A stretch of DNA of 64,000 bases from Chamaecrista fasciculata (taxonomy: Eukaryota; Streptophyta; Magnoliopsida; Fabales; Fabaceae), in NCBI GenBank assembly GCA_003254925.1, contig QANZ01035623.1:10583-74582 (forward strand). The letters run 5' to 3'. The first letter of the stretch is position 1, and every line of letters starts with the position of its first letter. The notes under the pieces were generated by a model. It had not been told where the DNA came from. It did not search any database and was given only the letters and a program-made list of their open reading frames with translations. Position numbers and translations under genes: made by a program. This document shows, piece by piece, positions 33,440 through 45,000 of the stretch.

Positions 33440-33870
33440 TATAGTTGTGTCTTTTAATTTTCAAACTATAATGTCAATTTTATTTTAATCCTCAGACTTT
33501 TTTTTTATTTGGTTTTAGTCCACAAATTTTCTCATTTGTTTTATTGTTAGTTTAGAAAGCCATTTCATCTAATTTATGTCGTTATCTTTGAGTTTGGCAA
33601 CTAATTTAAACAATTTCTCTCGTACATAAGTGAGTTAATAAAAAAAAAATTCTTCTTCTTTTATCATCTCACTTGTTAAGAATTAGGATATATATAGTAT
33701 GAGGAAGAAATTATTTATGTTTCATTTGTCTAGCTCATAAGAGATAATAATATATAGAAGTCAGATAAAATCACATTTTGAACTAAGTAGAACAAGTAGA
33801 AAATTTTAATTTATGGAAAAAAACAAAATTTATCTTATAGTTTGAAGATTAAAATGAACCTTTAACCTTA
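33440..33870. mobile_element. Probable MITE, degraded
   Basis: The left end TTTTCAAACTATAATGTCAA and right end around TATAGTTTGAAGATTAAAATG are inverted, with internal TCTAGCTCATAAG/CTCGTACATAAGTGAG-like words. A partly related block occurs at 36990-37350. Confidence 0.4.
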
Positions 33871-34597
33871 AATTAATGTGGGGTCAAATGTCACGTGGGG
33901 TTTTCCTAGCTAGTCCACCCCTTTTGGTATAGCAGCATAATGCATAATTGCAAAAATCAAAGGTACCACTGAGAAATACATAGCAACCAACATTGTCTTT
34001 TTTAGTCCATCCTCCATAACTCCATAAATGGTTCAACAACATCCATTAATCACTTCACTCTTTGGTCCCCCCACAATTACACATCAACACAACTTGATGA
34101 TTAGACACATCACTTTAGATCTTAAATCGATTCTATTGCTTCCAAATCAATATATATATATATATATATATATAATACACTATCGAATTTTTTGAATTTA
34201 ATTGTTCCACTTAGCTTGTAGTTTTATAATTTTTTATTAAAGTTAAAATAGACATTTATTGCTTGATTGCTTCTTGGAACTATATATGATATATCCTATA
34301 ACTTTGCTTAAAAGTTTATTTTGGTCATTCAAAATTGAACTTATATATTTTTATAGTGGTTCACTTTAAATCAAAATAAATAAATAAATATAATTATATT
34401 TATCTCGTTTTTAATTCAAATATTATGAGTTATTTTATTGAATACTTTTCTATCTTGTTGGAGCCAAACAAGGTCAAAGAAAGTTTGAAAAGTGGTCATT
34501 TATTTCACGGTCAAACAGAGAAAGTTGATCACATATTTTTTGTTTTAGATCTGAATGCAATGAGTTTGTAACTACAAATTACGGTTTTTTTTTTGTT
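33871..34597. other. Intergenic DNA
   Basis: Includes an (AT)n microsatellite at about 34151-34174 and a fragment (34300-34560) resembling half of the TTAGTTTGGTC family elements. No gene. Confidence 0.4.
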
Positions 34598-34599
34598 AA

Positions 34600-34770
34600 A
34601 CTATGTGTTCTCCTTACCTATCCATGTAACGGTCTAGGCAAAAACTATTCCTATTCGGACTAAGTAGCAAAACAGTTTGAGTCTTCCCAACAATATCAAC
34701 TTTAGGGATCTAATCTGGGTTCTCCCATTTAGGGTGCAGCTCGTCAACTATTGCACCAAACCATTGTTAG
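34600..34770 (-). mobile_element. tRNA-derived SINE, family A copy 2
   Basis: On the minus strand: TTTGGTGCAATAGTTGACG, AGCTGCACCCTAAATGGG, CCAGATTAGATCCC, then ATTGTTGGGAAGAC. It is diverged from 15125-15235 and 35425-35600 but keeps the same order of A-box-like and B-box-like words. Confidence 0.55.
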
Positions 34771-35420
34771 TACCAATTACTTTTGATGAGTCATTGTTCT
34801 ATGTAGTATAAAATCATCAATGAATAAAATCAAATCAGACTCAAAGTATCAATCAATTGAATGTCAAATTATAAAGTAAAATTTCAAAGTTATAAAAGGA
34901 GCTACCACTCATAGGGAAAGATCAAACGTACCCTAAAAGAGTCTCTTGGTATATATATATATATATATATATATATGATTGAGGTTGATTGAGTATAAGA
35001 GAGTTATTACAATCTTCATGTCGATGTCATTATGTGGAGTACATATGTCCTCTTGGGAGGGAAAATTGCTAGAAAAACAAGGTAAAAGAAGAGTTAAAGG
35101 AAGGCTTTAAGCCTTAAGGTGTAAAAGCATAATTGAATTCAAAATATTTTTTGGGATATCTATTTTCCTGGAGAGGTGGATAAGATATCTCGACGCAGTG
35201 GCATCTTGATACCACTCGGAACNAACAAAATTAAATGATAATCTGAGGATTAAAATAATTATTTGACCAAAAGAATATGAGTCTTGAGAAATATGAATAT
35301 GAAAAAAAAAATCTTATTTATTTTAATGCAAAAAGCATGAAATTTCAAATAATTTAATATTAAATAGTTAAAAACATTTTCACCTTACCTAAGGTTATCC
35401 AAACAAAAATAAGTTATTTT
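34771..35420. other. Intergenic DNA
   Basis: Contains an (AT)n microsatellite at about 34951-34976 and one undetermined base at 35223. No gene recognised. Confidence 0.4.
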
Positions 35421-35424
35421 ACCG

Positions 35425-35602
35425 ACAAGTGTTTGGTGTAGTGGTTGGCGAGCTACATCCTAAGTGAGAGGATCCAAGTTTGATCCCTAGAGTCGACATT
35501 GTTGAGAGAGCACTACCATTTTATCTTTGTAGCCCGAATAAAATTAGTCTTCACTTAGACCTAAAATAAATAGGCGAGGAAACATATAACATAAAAAAAA
35601 AA
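35425..35602 (+). mobile_element. tRNA-derived SINE, family A copy 3
   Basis: This is the most complete copy. GTTTGGTGTAGTGGTTGGC is an A box of tRNA type, and AAGTTTGATCCC is a B box about 40 bases later. The body ends in a run of A at about 35590-35602. Flanking target duplications are not clear. Confidence 0.68.
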
Positions 35603-35940
35603 AATTATTCTGATAACGTGAAAATGACGGTTGACCAATCTGTTATGGAGGGAGCCAGCCAATGAATTATCCAACTGATTCCATGTCAGCGTATAAGAGT
35701 GGGACCCACTTCCTGGATTTCATAATCTCCATAAAAGTGTAAAACTTACCTAACAGAACCTTCTGGAGACACCGTACCTCAAAATATCCCAAGCATCGTG
35801 CAATCTCAGCCGTCCATCCTCCTCTAGCTACTCATTCCTTAATTAATTAACCCGCGGTCAATAGTTATTCAATTAATTAAATATTGGTCAAATATTTAAA
35901 TTAGTCTTCATATTACATGAACAATTCTATTTTAGTTTTG

Positions 35941-36282
35941 CTACGAAGCATGGACACTTCATTTTGAAGGCGTGTCGCCGTATCAGACATGTGTCAGTGT
36001 CCGACACCCGTACGACACCGACACGACACATATCTATAAATTTTAGAATATAAATCAATTTTTTTTGTAACTTTAACATGACAGACAAAGAAAATAATGA
36101 TAGATATGACATATGTGGTGAATAAAAATTGTAAATTTTAAATTTTTCATTAAAAATTATGAATATTTAATTATTTATATATATAAATATATGTCGTGTC
36201 GCGTAATTTTGAGAGTTTGGCGTGTCGCTGTGTCCGTGTCCATGTCGTGTCCCGTGTCCGTGTCAGTGTCCATGTTTCATAG
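35941..36282. mobile_element. hAT element of the GTGTCCGACAC family, intact non-autonomous copy
   Basis: Termini CTACGAAGCATGGACAC and GTGTCCATGTTTCATAG, with subterminal GTGTC/GACAC clusters. A perfect 8-bp duplication, TAGTTTTG (35933-35940 and 36283-36290), flanks it. No coding capacity. Relatives are at 19239-20278 and 60840-61786. Confidence 0.9.
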
Positions 36283-36294
36283 TAGTTTTGAAAT

Positions 36295-36988
36295 GAATTA
36301 CACCATGTGTTTGACCCATTTTCAGATATGGTCCATGTGGTTTAAAAAGTGTTAAAGTGGGGGTTTGTGTTTCCTCCGTTAGCAAATGGGCCCCAAGTGT
36401 TTTTTCCATCTAAATTAACAGAATTAGGTTAGAATAAATTTTAAAGTGGACTGTTTTGTTATTTGAGCATTTTTTCTATAAAAACAAACTTAAAAAAGGA
36501 CTATATTACAATTTGAACCAAAAATAAGAAACTTCCTACTCTATTCCTAAATGGTAAGAGGGGATGGCGACAAGAATGGAGACGGCGACGAAGGTGACAT
36601 CAGAATCGGGGAAGTGGAAATCAGTGCGGAGGTTGTACGGAGTTGGCGGCTCACCTGGTGAAAGAAAGGAAGGGTTTGGGTGAAGAAGATGAAGACGAAG
36701 AAGGAGAAGAAGAATGCGGGAATGGGGTAGGAAGTCCCATATTTTTTGTTCAAATTGCAATATAGTCCTTATTTAAGTTTGTTTTAATAGAAAAACGGTC
36801 AAATCACAAAACAGTCTATTTTAAAATTTATTCTAACCTGGTTCTGTTAATTTGGATGGAAAAAACTACCTGAGACCCTATTTGCTAACGGAGGAAACCA
36901 CAAGCCCCACTTTGACACTTTTTAAACCACAAGGACCCTATCTGAAAATGGACCAAACCACAGGGCCCTTTTGTATAATTTACCCTTA
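36295..36988. mobile_element. TIR element, same family as the PP2A-carrying one
   Basis: Inverted arms of roughly 220 bp share TTTGACCCATTTTCAG, GGTTTAAAAAGTGT, TTTCCTCCGTTAGCAAAT and AACAGAATTAGGTTAG-type words with 42806-43911. The interior (36536-36740) is GC-richer and could be another captured sequence. A plus-strand frame beginning MATRMETATKVTSESGKW is open for about 40 codons but has no known domain. It lies about 1.1 kb upstream of the J-domain gene. Confidence 0.65.
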
Positions 36989-37349
36989 ATGTTTGTCCAA
37001 AATATAATTTTGTCAGATTTCTAATGCTACCTTTGAGTGACTTAGACGATTTCTCTTTCATTCGTGTCTTAATAAATAAATTGATAGAAGAGAAAAGTAA
37101 TATTTTTTTTACTAAAAGAAAATCAACTATACATTTATATTCAATTTAATTTGTGATTAAGAATTAAGACTTTTCTTTCTTGTTGTGTCAAATCACTTAT
37201 TATCATCACACGTATAAGAGAAAAATTCATTCATCTCAACTGTTCAGATTAAAAATAACGTCAGAAACCAAATAAACATAATCATGTTTTAAATTAATAA
37301 TAAAACAAATGAAAAGGTTTAAAGCTCGAAATGAAACAAAAAATTATTT

Positions 37350-37660
37350 TAGAGAAAACCTACTATTTGGTCCCTAAATTCACGTCGAGTCAAATAATCA
37401 ATTCCTGAATAATCGAAATACATAATTTGGTCCATGAAATATTTCAAATGTAAACTATTTGGTCTTTAAATTTGAACTAATTTTATACTTTTTGGTCCTT
37501 AAATCTGTACTAAATTAATATTGTTTAGTCTATGAATTTGTACTAACTTTTCATTTTTTTGCTCCTTGAATTTGATTTAAGAATCAAATCGTTGACAATT
37601 GCAATAATTCAAGGACTAATTAGTTGTCTCAGTGTAAATTCATTGACCAAATTTCTTATA
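37350..37660. mobile_element. MITE-like inverted-repeat element
   Basis: The left end AGAAAACCTACTATTTGGTC is mirrored near 37640-37660 by GACCAAATTTCTTATAATT. Related to 7466-7792. Confidence 0.45.
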
Positions 37661-37954
37661 ATTTTATGATCAAAATAAAATTTGTCCAATAGTATGAGGA
37701 CCAATTTGAGTATTCGACCATACGTATTCAAAAAATAACAAATAAACAAAGGATTACTTTCGTCTTTAAATTACATATAATTAGTTTTTCTTTAAAAAAA
37801 AAAACATGAAAGCGATGTGTGAATGAAAAGTATGAAGTGTGTTTCTGGAGTGTTCCTGACCTGATCTGTAGTCTCCTGAGTCATTCTGTTCTTCTCAAGA
37901 ACCAAACCGAGTCTTCTTAAGCCTCCCATTCACAAATAAAATATGTAGTAGTCA

Positions 37955-37994
<40 letters not shown>
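37955..37994 (+). repeat. (AAT)n microsatellite
   Basis: About thirteen AAT units, 100 bp upstream of the J-domain start codon, likely in its promoter or 5' leader. Confidence 0.95.
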
Positions 37995-37999
<5 letters not shown>

Positions 38000-38093
38000 A
38001 TTTCTGTGTCTTCGTTCATACCTTTTTATTAGGTTGTGTGTGTGTTGATTATATTATATATATATTTTGAATTTTAGAAAGTGGTGAAGAGAA

Positions 38094-41000
38094 ATGGGAA
38101 ATGGAGGAGAGAGAGAGAAAGAGAAAGAGCTGTATGAGATTATGGGTTTGAATAAGGATTGCTCTCAATCGGAGCTCAGAAATGCATATAAGAAACTTGC
38201 TCTGGTTAGATTTGAATTCATTCAAACCATAAATACCTTCTTCTTCTTGTTCTTCTTATACATACTCTGTTTCTTCAGAAATTTATCATTTCATTCATTG
38301 ATTCATGGATTCATTGTTGTTTTTGTTGAAATTGTGTTGTGTGTATTAATATTAATGTAATTATTTATGTATGTGTTTGTGTGATAGAAATGGCATCCAG
38401 ATCGATGGTCGGGGAATTCAAACTTGGTACAAGAAGCTAACAAGAAATTTCAGGCAATTCACCAAGCCTATTCTGGTAATCCAATCCATCAATCACATTA
38501 ATAAAATAAAAATAAAGGTAGAAGTGTAATTTTGGTCCTTTATTTTTGGGGTAAATTGCAATTTAACTTCTTTTTATTTGCGATTTTGCCCTTATATCTT
38601 TTTCAAAAGTTTTACTTTTTGGTCTCGATGACTGAATATAGTCATATCTTTTAAGTCTGATTGCGACAAGTTCGAAACTACGAGTTATTTCTTTATTTAG
38701 TTAGAGCTAATATCAAACAAGGTCAAATCGCTCCAAAGGACTCGTCAAAACTAATTCATAGTTTGAACTCATCACAATTGGACTGAGAAAGAGATATAAC
38801 TAACTTTACTCGTTTAATTATGAAACGAACAACCCGCTTTTTTGGAGCTCAATTTGGCATTGTTTGTTGACGACTACAACTGGACAAAGTAAGGACTCGT
38901 CAAGAATAACTTATAACTCTGAACTCGTCGCAATCAAACTTGAAACGAGAGAGATATGATCGTATCTAGTCATTAGGATCAAGGGCTAAATTGTAACTTA
39001 CCTCAAATATAAATTATCAAAATTGCACTTTTGCCTAAAATAATAATCACGACTAAAACCCTATTTTGGTCCCTCACATATTACTTTTTTTCTCAATTCA
39101 GTCCTCCTTAAATCTTTCTTCTTAATTTAGTCCCTTACAAATGTTTATGTTATCAAAGTTAGTCCCTCCATTCAATTTTTAACAGAGTTGATGATGTGTC
39201 AAGTTAAATAATAATAGAAGGATTAACTTCGTGTCATCACTTAACAATGTCGCATCACTGACTTTGTTAAAAATTTGATAGAAGGACTAACTTTAATAAT
39301 GGAAACATTTGTGAGGGATTAAATTGAGAAAGAAAATATAAGGGGGACTAAATTGAGAAAAAAGTAATACACGAGGGACCAAAAAAGACTTATAGTCCAT
39401 AAATCACAAATGCCTTTTTTTTTTTAATTAATAGTCTTTGTGACAGTTTTATCTGACACCAACAAAAGATTAATGTACGACCTGGGAGTGTATGACAGCG
39501 ATGACGACGAAAATGTAAGTCACCCTCCATTCAATGATTCTAAATTCTTTCACTAATTAATCATTCATTTATCATTCTAATCAAATTACCAAATAAAAAC
39601 AATTCTTCTGCTCATGTAGATTGTTTTAATCGTTCAACCTCATAATAAAAATATAAAATTCTGTTCATAAAACAAATGTAATACTTTTTTTAATAAACTA
39701 ATAATTCGGTCTCTAAGAAATTATTTAAAACAGACAATTTAATTCTAAAAAAAAAATCAAATGATATATTCATTAATTTTTTTATAGATTAAAGAATATC
39801 TCATTTCATTGATTATGACTGTTTAGTTCTTTTACGGTCTAAACTATTTATTTTAATTTGTTAATAATTAAATTATTAATTAAATTATTAACTCAATCAT
39901 TTTTTAAAGATCGAATGATTAGTTTAATTATTTTTTGAGGCAATAAAAAAAAATCTAATTCAGTACATCAAGTTAAAACTTAAAATTGATAATAGTTAAG
40001 ACTTTTGAGTGAATATATAAACATTCGGAATTAATAAATACTAATAAATTTTTACAAGTGTGAAATATATTGACATTGAGTTATGTATTCAACTGTGATA
40101 TATTTCTTCAATCTATTAATCTTATTACTCTATCTTTTTTATTGGATAAATCATCATCTGTTTTAGTTTTTAATATTTATGAAATTTTCATATATTTAAT
40201 AAAATCTTCAAATCTCTTTTTACAACACCATTATGTTTATGACTATCTGGTTTTCAATTAAAATAAGCAAATGTTTAAATCAATTCTAAATATATGTTTT
40301 TTAGTTTATTTTAGTTCTAAATGTTTCAAAAGTTTTATTTTGTTCCTAAATAATTTTATCAACTTTTAGTTTGGTCTCAAACTATTAAATATAATCATAT
40401 TTATTTTGTTTTAAGTTCAAATTTGATTACTCTAGAGTTACTAGTTGCTTTTGGTGAGTATTTCTATATCCATTTAGGACTATTAACAAATTAGATTAAA
40501 TTGGGTTCTGAAAGTGAGATATTCGTTTTACGATCAAACAAATAAAATTGATCATATTTCTTCATTTTTAAGTATGAATACAATGAGTTCAAAGCTATAG
40601 ATTTATTTGAATAAGTCCTTTATTATTTTGCTTAGTATTGGGACCATAAAAAAAGAGGTTAAATCGGGCTTGAAAGCAATTTTTATAATTTTTCACTTTT
40701 GGTCTTAAACCTTTCTAGCTCGATGTGATCTCATTTTTTTATAGTCTCAACTGGGTAGGAAAATGACTTGTTAAGAGTAACATATAACTCCAAATTTATT
40801 GTATTCATACTTGAAACGAGAGAGAGATATACCTCACTACCATGAAACAAATAGCACACTTTCAGATTTTGATTGGACTTCATTTCCTTATGGCCTATAT
40901 TGGATAGTGAAAGTAATTATCAAAGTTAACTCATAACTCAGGATCTATCACATTTGAATTTAAAATGAGATATATATAATCATATTCAGTAATTTGAGAT

Positions 41001-44000
41001 CAAAATAAACTCAATGAAACATTTAGGACCAATATAAAACTTGTAAAGTATTTAGCATCAAAATAAATTTAGTGGTATATATTTAGGACCAATTCGGCCA
41101 TTCAACCATTAAAATACTTATCGTATATTGATTTTAAAACTAGTTAAATTAAAAAGTTATTTATTTGCATTTGTCTATTTATGTTTAATTCATATTTTTT
41201 ATTTATCCTAGGTTCAGTCTTATAAACAAATAAATAAATAAAAGCTTGGAGTTGAAGAATTATATTTATCTCTTGTTTAGTCCCAATAATTGGGGTTCGC
41301 TAATTGATTTTTATGCTTATGTTTGTGTGTTCACTGTTAAGGGAATGGATGACTTCTTGAACGAAATGGCAGCAATGATGAGCCAAACAAAGACAAACGT
41401 GAGCCCCTTTTATTATAATCTATTTTATTATTAATTTATTATTATTTGTTGGATGCTGGTTGTTGAAAATTGAAATGGCAAAATTTACCAACCTTTTATT
41501 ATTTTATATTTTGTTAATATTATTTAATTAGTGCTTTCTTTTGCCAAATCCTATGTTTAGGAAGATTCCCTGCTTTTGTCCCTACTGGACTTTTCTGCTT
41601 CCTAAATCCTAACTACATATTTTGATAACTTAAAGTTAAAACTTAAAAAGTTATTGAAATCTCAATGCCTTATCAATAGTGAACAAATATTAAAAAAAAT
41701 AAAAGCAGGGAAGTCGATGTTTTAGCAGAAGTCGATGTTGTTCCAATAAATTAATGTCTTTTATTAAACTCAAAACACATATGACTTTTTAATATTAAAG
41801 TCGATGTTTTAGCAGAAGTCGATGTTGTTCCAATAAATTAATTTTTTTTAAAAAAAAAAACTTTTAAGTAAAGGCTAACACAAAAAGTATAGATTCACTG
41901 AATCTTATTATGCTAAAATTTAATTTAATTAACAAAATAAGGGATAGCAATGGTTGAGTTTTTCACATTAATTGATCTGTGTATTTAATTTTAAATCCTT
42001 TTTCTAATCAAAAGACTATATAATAGATTTTGTTATTCATTAGACCAGTTCCAATAAATTCTTTATTATCTAAATTAAAAGTTGTTCTTCCCTCAAATAA
42101 ATTTTTAAATTGATAAGCCATACTAAAATAAAATAAAATATTTGAAATAATAAATTCTTGATGTGGACTAATTATGTTCACTACTAAAATTTGGTGATAT
42201 TGTGTTACTGTTATTTTTATGTATGTGAGAAAATAATTATTTACAGGAAAATGAGGAGAGCTTGGAGGAGTTGCAAAAACTATTTGAAGAAATATTTGAA
42301 GCAGATTTTGTGTCATCTAATTCATCAACCTACATGACTTACACTTCAACTTCTACATCTTCCAACAATTCCAACTCCTCTCAGATCAACATAATTGGGA
42401 AGCCTGACCAATCTTTTCATTTGGATTCCACATACCACAACTTTTGTTTAGGGGTCAGTTTATATATAATGCTTCTTTTAAGCTCAAAGGATGCATCTTT
42501 TTTTTTTTGACCACAATGTTACTCGTTTTGGAGAAAACCTTTTAAATTAGGTTAGAATGCACTTATGATCCCTGAATTTTAAGCCAATAGCACAAAACAC
42601 TTTAAAGTTTTAAAAGTTGACAAACAAATCCCATAAACTTTATCAATTTTGTAAAAAAAAAAAACGAGGTTATTTTGGAATTTGAGTGATCAAAGTTGAA
42701 GCTTCAATGACTCTGGCTGTCAACTTATTTAAACTCAGAGGTATTTTGTAACCTCATCTTAAAACTCAAAAGTCCTAAGTGATTTGGCGCTGAAAGTTTA
42801 AAGAAGAATTTAAAAAGTGTCATGTGGTTTGACCCATTTTCAGGTAGGGTCCCTGTGGTTTAAAAAGTGTCAAATTGGGGGCATGTGGTTTCCTCCGTTA
42901 GCAAATAGGGTCCCAGGTGATTTTTTTCCATCCAAATTAGCAGAACCAGGTTAGAATGAATAAAACAAACTAAAAAAGGACCATTTTGCAATTTAAACCA
43001 AAATGCAAAGAGTAGAAAATCAGAAACCCCATAGATCTGCGTTTCGCATCTTCTGCACCTTCCTTCTCCTTCTCCTCTCCAGCTTCTCCCTTATGCGGGC
43101 GGCCTCCTTTGGTTTCTCTACTCTCCCCTCTGATTTCCATCGTCTCGGAGAATCTCTTTCGACCACTCCCTCCGTCGTCAAAGATGGCGGAAGACGAAAA
43201 CGACCCCACCGGCGCCGCTCGATTTCCGCGATATGGCCACACCTCCAAATCATCTACGAAATCCTCCTTCGCCTGGTCTCAAACACCGATCCAGAAACCC
43301 TAAAACTCCACATGGACCGCTTGTTCCTCCTTAAACTCGTCTCGCTCTTCAAGAACGTGTACCACAAGATCTACACACGATTCACGACGGAACGGTGGTT
43401 CATGAGGAAATCGATGAACGGCGTGCTACTGAACTACACGTTCGAAACGACAATGTCGTCGAATCAGAGAAATTCAAATTCAGGGGGAGGGGGAATCGTG
43501 GAGATGCTGGAGATATGGGGGACGATAATCAATGGGTTTACAGTACCATTGAAGGAAGAACATAAGCTGTTTCTGATGAGAGTGTTGATTCAGCTACACA
43601 AAACGAAGGGAGTGCAAGTGTATTATAAGCAATTAGGAAGAACACAAGCTGTTTCTGATGAGTGTTGATTCCGTTACGGTACCATTGAAGGAAACACAAG
43701 CTCTTTGTATTTTGGTTCAAATTGCAAAATGGTCCTTTTTTAGTTTGTTTTATTCATTCTGACTTGGTTCTATTAATTTGGATGAAAAACAACCAACTGG
43801 GACCCTATTTGCTAACGAAGGAAACCACATGCCCCCAATTTGACACTTTTTAAACCATAGGGACCCTATATGAAAATGGGTCAAACCACAAGGCCTTTTT
43901 GTATAATTTACCCAATAATTTATCTATCAACTTTTAAAACTCTAAAATGTTTATACTCTAAAACTTTTAAACCTCGATCCAACGGCTGGGAGGTGAGTAG

Positions 44001-44457
44001 CAAAAGCTACCCACCTCTCCCCATACATACCCACTATCCCGTTGGAGTTTAAATAAGACATAGATTCTCTTTACTCTTACGAGCTAAAGTACGGTAACCT
44101 CTCAGTTAGCTATCAGTCCAAAGTTTATCCATTAGATATTTATTTTTGAAATATTTATTGAATTTTAATTTATAATATTAGTAATTAAAATGATTCCCAA
44201 AGGACACAAATTTTGAATAAACAATTAAGTAGTTAATGAATCAAGAATTGACTTTGAAGGTTGTGAAAGTGTATTTAAAATTTGTTGGGTATATATTATA
44301 ATATATGATATGCTCTGATGTAATACTTTGTTTGTTTGTGAAGTCAGATGGAGGGGATTCAAGAGATGAAAAAGGAAAGAAAGTAGGAGGAAGTAGCAAT
44401 AGGCCTAGTAGGCAGATCACTACCAACCAAACAAATTGGACTCCAGATTCTATGTAA
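38094..44457 (+). CDS. J-domain (DnaJ, class C) co-chaperone, six exons
   Basis: Inferred exons are 38094-38204, 38388-38475, 39447-39514, 41342-41398, 42247-42453 and 44344-44457, joining to 645 bases (214 residues plus stop) with all junctions in frame and GT/AG borders. Residues 12-75 form the J domain: [20 protein letters not shown], then KWHPDRW with the HPD tripeptide at 40-42, [13 protein letters not shown] and [12 protein letters not shown] proteins stimulate Hsp70 ATPase through HPD. After it come a short acidic stretch, [17 protein letters not shown], an acidic helix ([15 protein letters not shown]) and a Ser/Thr/Asn-rich tail. There is no Gly/Phe region or zinc finger, so it is class C, resembling small plant J proteins of the nucleus or cytosol. 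The last exon is least certain: an acceptor four bases downstream would give a shorter tail. Introns carry several transposons, including the PP2A-bearing one. Confidence 0.85.
38517..39036. mobile_element. MITE-like element in intron 2 of the J-domain gene
   Basis: The ends GTAGAAGTGTAATTTTGG and CAAAATTGCACTTTTGCC are imperfect inverted repeats. Internal ACTCGTCA/TGACGAGT and GAAACGA words are also inverted. Confidence 0.5.
39056..39392. mobile_element. MITE-like element in intron 2 of the J-domain gene
   Basis: Inverted arms TTTTGGTCCCTCACATATTA and the complement near 39370-39392. Inner words TTAACAGAGTTGATGATG and GTGTCATCACTTAAC are also mirrored. It sits just after another element in the same intron. 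Confidence 0.6.
40266..41105. mobile_element. MITE-like element in intron 3 of the J-domain gene
   Basis: The left arm (AAATGTTTAAATCAATTC, TTTAGTTTGGTCTCAAACT) is mirrored on the right (GGACCAATTCGGCCATTCAAC). It has the same architecture as 48013-48809 and accounts for about half of the intron. Confidence 0.5.
41708..41850 (+). repeat. Direct repeat of about 47 bp in intron 4 of the J-domain gene
   Basis: A segment containing AAGTCGATGTTTTAGCAG and GATGTTGTTCCAATAAATT occurs at about 41709-41755 and 41801-41848. Each copy itself contains AAGTCGATGTT twice. The spacing of 92 bp has no poly-A or terminal inverted repeat. Confidence 0.75.
42806..43911. mobile_element. TIR element carrying a PP2A B' fragment, in intron 5 of the J-domain gene
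   Basis: Left arm 42806-43005 and right arm 43715-43911 are inverted copies. Shared blocks are ATGTGGTTTGACCCATTTTC, GGTTTAAAAAGTGTCAAATT, TTTCCTCCGTTAGCAAAT and AGGACCATTTTGCAATTT-type. The interior of about 700 bp is much richer in G+C and includes a protein phosphatase 2A B' coding fragment. No target duplication was resolved. The family also occurs at 36295-36988. Several Mutator-like elements in the window have the same plan, but this one's superfamily is not proven. Confidence 0.75.
43234..43668 (+). pseudogene. Captured fragment of a PP2A B' (B56) regulatory subunit
   Basis: The open frame from 43003 to 43668 turns into recognisable B' sequence at about residue 78: [15 protein letters not shown], then [42 protein letters not shown] and [16 protein letters not shown]' subunits are HEAT-repeat proteins of about 500 residues that choose substrates for the PP2A holoenzyme. 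Here only about 130 residues from the middle remain. The deletion after LVSLF (where family members have an acidic DSEDPRER-type loop) and the Ser/Gly insertion before GGGIVEM are not typical. After KQLGRT the coding sequence duplicates its own EEHKLF segment and ends. The frame stays open on the same strand as the host J-domain gene. It is a truncated copy, not a functional subunit. Confidence 0.85.
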
Positions 44458-45000
44458 TTGTTTCTCCTTATTAGGGTTCTCTGTATTTACACAAAATTTG
44501 GGCATAAAAAAAATGAAACACAGAGTTTTATTTAGTCTAAAAAGATGATATGATAATTTTATCTCTCAAATTTATCTAAATGCAGAGAAATGCATAAGGG
44601 TCAATTTTAGGGATCAAGCTCCAACAAATTGAAACTCATGATCATCATCACATTTGCTTCCTCCGTTCACGTTTCTTTACATTCTCAAACATGAATAAAG
44701 TCATTGCCATATATGTTATACAACCAATTGTGCATACTATTGCTATGTTTATATAATACCATAAAATCTTAAATATCCAACTCAAACTCAAAGAGGTATT
44801 CTCATATATATATATATATATATATATCTTATATTATATGGCTCCACCTCTTTCTAGTCGTCCATGTTTAAAACTATAGTCTATGAATTAAAAATAAGAG
44901 AAAATTTACTATTTGATCTATCTTTCTTTACTAAGTTAACAATTTAGTCATTTATTTATTTTACATACATATTTGCGTGCCCGTTAGGGCACGCAAAGCC
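44458..45000. other. J-domain gene 3' flank and intergenic DNA
   Basis: Contains the probable 3' untranslated region and an (AT)n tract at about 44803-44827. No further gene. Confidence 0.4.

Noticed and set aside
35425-35500. Functional tRNA gene
   Set aside because: It has A- and B-box-like words but cannot form a complete cloverleaf, and it is followed by a SINE body and A-tail.
42454-42510. Read-through extension of J-domain exon 5 to a stop at 42510
   Set aside because: A GTCAGT donor follows an in-frame GGG codon, and the downstream exon joins in frame; the extension (VSLYIMLLL) looks like intron. An alternative transcript remains possible.
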